Notes under the pieces: model-generated | Told to the model about the DNA's origin: nothing | The model's input: only the letters and a program-made list of their open reading frames with translations | Database searches by the model: none | Origin: Paenibacillus polymyxa | Lineage (GTDB): Bacteria > Bacillota > Bacilli > Paenibacillales > Paenibacillaceae | Assembly (NCBI RefSeq): GCF_015710975.1 | Contig: NZ_CP049783.1 | Span: 248,001 to 312,000, forward strand | Direction of reading: 5' to 3' | Length of the DNA stretch: 64,000 nucleotides | Translations under genes and position numbers: made by a program | Part shown: piece by piece, positions 61,226-64,000 of the stretch | Position numbering within the stretch: the first letter of the stretch is position 1 | Layout: the number at the start of each line of letters is the position of its first letter

Positions 61226-63010
61226 TCAAGATGCATTAGAGGATTTAAAAGAGTCCAATCGATAAATATAAGAGACTCCAGCGATTTTAAAAGTATCTCC
61301 ATCCTTCATAGTATACTCCTTATAAGGCACCATAGGCTCTCCATTCAGCACTGTTCCGTTCGTCGAGGATAAATCTTTAATGATATGGCTTTGTCCTCCT
61401 GTAACTATACAAAGCTCAATATGAGAACGGGAAACTCCATTGGTATGCTCTACAAACTGGACCAATTGCGGATCTCTTCCGATGATAAAGCTACCTCCAA
61501 CGAATTGGTCTGGCTGCAACCGTATGCGCTCGGTTTCTCCACTCCCAGATAACTTACGATCCAAACAAGCAATCGGCGAGTGCTGAACAGTTGGACTCGG
61601 TATCTCTTGATCCGGACGAAGCAGCACGGTTTCCTGCTTGGATATAGTATTGAGTAGCTCCGTTACCCCGGACAAGGACTTATAATAAGCCTCGCTAGTA
61701 TCGCTGTCGTCCAATTCATTTCCCCGCATGGCACCTTTCCTCGAAGGCTCGTGCAAGTCATAATTTGTACTTACTTTCCCTCTATCCTCCGTCGTTCGGC
61801 TTCCCATGCTTTTAGATTCTGAGTCTGGAAAAGTCCAACGCCAGCTTTCCTGTCCTTGATCACTTGAATCGGATGATTGCTTGTCATGATGATGGCGTCC
61901 CGCTACAAACCCAGTTAGCTTATCTACCTGATAACGGTCATTTTTTCGCTGTGCTGGAGAAGCAGCTCCTAACCATTCCGAATCCAATACAGGTACTGCC
62001 TCGCTATAAAAAGGAGATAAAGCTCGGTTGCGCTCTAATTTCCCCGTCCAGCTTATATAAGCAACAGCGACAAGCACTAAAGTTAGCACAATCGAAATAA
62101 GCAAGGGCACCGTCTCTGGATGATCCAAATAAATATAACGCCAAACAATGGCCGAGGCGAGCAGACATCCGAGAGCAATGTATGTTTTATATTTTTGTGA
62201 TTTAGGCTCCACCTCTTCATTTTCCATTTCGTTGTCGGCTCCTACCTCGACATTCTCCTCTGATTTTGCGGACTGCTTGAGTCGATTGACTCGCTTAAGC
62301 TCCTGAATTTCCTGCAGAGTCTCCCGATGTTCTTGGCCGTACGTTCTTCCGCCACGATCTGTATCGTTATCCTGTATGGTATGAGAGGAATGAACAGATG
62401 ATCTACCTTCAGCCTGACCGCTGATGCTCTGTTCACCAGTCGCCATCCCCTGTAATAGTAGTTCCTTCAACGCGCTCAACTCAAATTCATTTCTATCGCA
62501 TAGATCAAGTATGCGCTGTATAGATTCTCCCTGAAGGTGAGCCACACGAGTCATCAAACGAATAACCATCTGCTTAAAATAGCTACCTGTTTGTTGCGTA
62601 TACTGTACACTACACAAAGGAACATAGGTTAAACTAACGTTCTTCCTTGTGCCTGAACCGCTTATAAAAATGTAATCTTCGTGCAAAATAAACTGGCGGA
62701 TATTTAACATATATTGTGGGCTACGATGAAGAGCATCTACTACTTCAAAAAGAATCCGGTAGAAATCAGAAGTCGACACATTCCCACCTTTCCATACTTG
62801 GGAAAGCATACGTTGCCCCGAAATATCGTAATGTAACTCGATCTGAAAATCGACTTCTTTGATTCTAAGTTCCAGCAGACCGGGAATCCGATTACCAGTC
62901 ATCATTCGGGTCTGTACAGAATTTAAATCATCGGTTTTGAGCCCGCCTTCCTTGTTTAGAATCATAAACGTCCCGCCATTGCGAGCAAAATCCCTGCTTA
63001 AACCAAACAA
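61226..63010 (-). CDS. FHA domain membrane protein with DUF6382-type N-terminus
   Basis: A 594-residue protein. Residues about 17-190 form a DUF6382-type domain (KGGNVSTSDFYRILFEVVDALHRSPQYMLNIRQFIL...). Then come a charged linker, two membrane helices (about 275-294 and 301-321), a long disordered Ser/Asp/Arg-rich region and a C-terminal FHA domain (about 505-590) with SFIIGRDP, GVSRSHIE and DLSSTNGT, which binds phosphothreonine. The start is a TTG with AAGGAGG 7 bases upstream; the nearby ATG hits a stop at once. It precedes, on the other side, a prepilin peptidase gene and probably belongs to a pilus locus. Confidence 0.85.
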   Translation of the reverse strand: MFGLSRDFARNGGTFMILNKEGGLKTDDLNSVQTRMMTGNRIPGLLELRIKEVDFQIELHYDISGQRMLSQVWKGGNVSTSDFYRILFEVVDALHRSPQYMLNIRQFILHEDYIFISGSGTRKNVSLTYVPLCSVQYTQQTGSYFKQMVIRLMTRVAHLQGESIQRILDLCDRNEFELSALKELLLQGMATGEQSISGQAEGRSSVHSSHTIQDNDTDRGGRTYGQEHRETLQEIQELKRVNRLKQSAKSEENVEVGADNEMENEEVEPKSQKYKTYIALGCLLASAIVWRYIYLDHPETVPLLISIVLTLVLVAVAYISWTGKLERNRALSPFYSEAVPVLDSEWLGAASPAQRKNDRYQVDKLTGFVAGRHHHDKQSSDSSDQGQESWRWTFPDSESKSMGSRTTEDRGKVSTNYDLHEPSRKGAMRGNELDDSDTSEAYYKSLSGVTELLNTISKQETVLLRPDQEIPSPTVQHSPIACLDRKLSGSGETERIRLQPDQFVGGSFIIGRDPQLVQFVEHTNGVSRSHIELCIVTGGQSHIIKDLSSTNGTVLNGEPMVPYKEYTMKDGDTFKIAGVSYIYRLDSFKSSNAS

Positions 63011-63071
63011 TTCATGACCTCCTTAACAATTCTTATCCCCTGAGGTAGCATGATCTCCCCAAGCGGACACG

Positions 63072-63584
63072 TCATGACAAGAAGTAAAGATAAGCGCTGA
63101 CCGCTCCTGGAATGACTGCCGTCATAAAGGGAAACCTGAGGTGCGCTTCTCTCCCACTAGTCAGCGCTTTGCCGCTGCGAAATAGGAAAAATCCTCCTAA
63201 ATTAAACGCCACGCGTCGTAATCTCATGATGGTTTCCCTCCTCCATAGCAAAATCCCTATACTAATAATGCCTGCAAAAAAAATCGAATATAGAGCCGAT
63301 TGCCACGCAAAAGCTGCACCTGTCCATGCTCCAATTAAGCCAAACAGCTTTACATCTCCTGCACCAACTGCTCCCATCCAGTACAAAATCAGCATGAATC
63401 CAAAGCCGGTGCCAAGACCAGCAATAGCAAATAAAAAACCATGCCAGCCTCCGAACAGAGTATTGAACAGCAAACCCACCGCTATACCGGGCAATGTAAG
63501 CTTATTAGGGATTTTCATGCTTCGTAAATCTGTCACTAGCGCGATCGCCAGCAGAACTCCACACACAATATACATCCATGTCAA
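63072..63584 (-). CDS. Type 4 prepilin peptidase, CpaA/TadV type
   Basis: A short A24-family aspartic peptidase (170 residues, six or so membrane helices) that trims prepilin leaders. The catalytic Asp pair is seen: the first in VTDLRSMKIPNKLT near residue 19 and the second in the GxGD motif AVGAGDVKLFGLIG. The missing N-methylase domain and the short length are typical of the TadV/CpaA subclass for Flp pili. The start is a TTG (63584) with AAGGGGG 9 bases upstream. The neighbours at the window edge and the FHA protein fit a Tad-type cluster. Confidence 0.9.
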   Translation of the reverse strand: MTWMYIVCGVLLAIALVTDLRSMKIPNKLTLPGIAVGLLFNTLFGGWHGFLFAIAGLGTGFGFMLILYWMGAVGAGDVKLFGLIGAWTGAAFAWQSALYSIFFAGIISIGILLWRRETIMRLRRVAFNLGGFFLFRSGKALTSGREAHLRFPFMTAVIPGAVSAYLYFLS

Positions 63585-63672
63585 TGCGGTCTTCCCCCTT
63601 CATAACAATGAAAATTAGCAGGCTTGCCAAATCATTTTTCATTGTAGTTATCTCTATAAGTCTATATCTAGC

Positions 63673-64000
63673 CTATCCATCAGTTGTCTTCTGCACAGAA
63701 AACGGAACCTCAATACGTTGGCCATCCTCCGTTTCAATTACAAAGCTCCATTGACCTGGTGTTGTGTTTGTTCCTACAAACCAGTTCCATTCAACAATCC
63801 CATCTGCATTGGCTGAGGTCCAGCCCAAGTGCTGAGCTGTGCTTTCACCTGACTTATAAAGTACAGAAAGGGTAGCATTCGTCCCAGGTTCAACCTTGGC
63901 CTTGATCAAATTGTATACACCCTTCACAGCAGGCTCAGGCTTGACAAGCAACTGTATGGAATGCTGCGCATCCTTATCCCCTGTTTCATCACCTGTACCT
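63673..64000 (-). CDS. Hypothetical protein, C-terminal part (runs off the window)
   Basis: The reading frame on the minus strand is open from the window end to the TGA/TAG-type stop at 63673-63675. The 108 visible residues form a beta-rich Ig-like or CalX-like domain (KVEPGTNATLSVLYKSGESTAQHLGW, then GIVEWNWFVGTNTTPGQWSFVIETEDGQ). An adjacent upstream Gly/Asp/Thr stretch (GTGDETGDKDAQ) suggests a linker, so this may be the end of a secreted or surface protein. The N-terminus and function are not visible. Confidence 0.7.
   Translation of the reverse strand, partial: GTGDETGDKDAQHSIQLLVKPEPAVKGVYNLIKAKVEPGTNATLSVLYKSGESTAQHLGWTSANADGIVEWNWFVGTNTTPGQWSFVIETEDGQRIEVPFSVQKTTDG

Noticed and set aside
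1..64000. CRISPR arrays, prophage, insertion sequences, tRNA and rRNA
   Set aside because: No spaced direct repeats, no transposase or integrase motifs and no tRNA-like or rRNA-like segments were noticed on reading; a tRNAscan or CRISPR search was not possible.

Overview
The window looks like a chromosomal segment of a Firmicute, most likely a Paenibacillus of the P. polymyxa group. This is inferred from strong GGAGG-type ribosome binding sites, many TTG and GTG starts, LicT antitermination, B12 and preQ1-I leaders, a BsrE-like type I toxin, and the mix of gene families. No rRNA, tRNA, CRISPR array, insertion sequence or prophage was seen. About 60 protein genes are supported, mostly housekeeping and metabolic.

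Layout. 1-4.2 kb: minus-strand accessory genes (two GNAT acetyltransferases, a Nudix hydrolase, two orphans, a FlxA-like protein and a protein with a duplicated module). 4.3-5.9 kb: a methyltransferase and a DedA membrane protein, then a compact type I toxin-antitoxin candidate. 6-14 kb: secreted alkaline phosphatase, B12-binding radical SAM protein, RecQ, an RluA-family pseudouridine synthase and an orphan with repeated CxxC motifs. 13.9-24 kb: S-adenosylmethionine decarboxylase preceded by a 50-codon ORF, malic enzyme, a small kinase, HAD phosphatase, split ThrE-type exporter, MBL hydrolase, Xaa-Pro peptidase, and a queuosine-precursor transporter under a preQ1-I riboswitch. 24-30.4 kb: cystine symporter TcyP and a beta-glucoside PTS locus (IIC-only paralogue, licT, bglP) with a cre site, a sigma-A promoter and two RAT/terminator switches. 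30.9 kb: chemoreceptor.

32.7-43.1 kb is a cobalamin region, all on the minus strand: cobD-cbiB-cobC, then a promoter, a cobalamin riboswitch and a terminator, then btuF-btuC-btuD-cobT-cobU-cobS-cobQ with mostly 4-base overlaps. Together they take up corrinoids, make the aminopropanol arm and assemble the nucleotide loop. No corrin-ring genes are present here.

43-64 kb: lipoate ligase, Cof-type phosphatase, a divergent EamA exporter/MocR regulator pair, a PhnP-like hydrolase, CysA, YjbQ, YigZ-TetR, Pgi, a beta-hydroxyacid dehydrogenase, PpnP, transketolase, PurU, endonuclease IV with an extra C-terminal domain, a TIGR01777 epimerase, and at the right edge an FHA/DUF6382 membrane protein with a type 4 prepilin peptidase, suggesting the flank of a Tad/Flp-type pilus locus.

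The most interesting non-routine elements are the type I toxin-antitoxin at 5.6-5.9 kb, the 50-codon ORF before speD, the IIC-only PTS paralogue with an apparent IIB deletion, the tandem-module protein at 3.2-4.1 kb and the extended endonuclease IV. All functional statements rest on reading motifs by eye; no database search was run.
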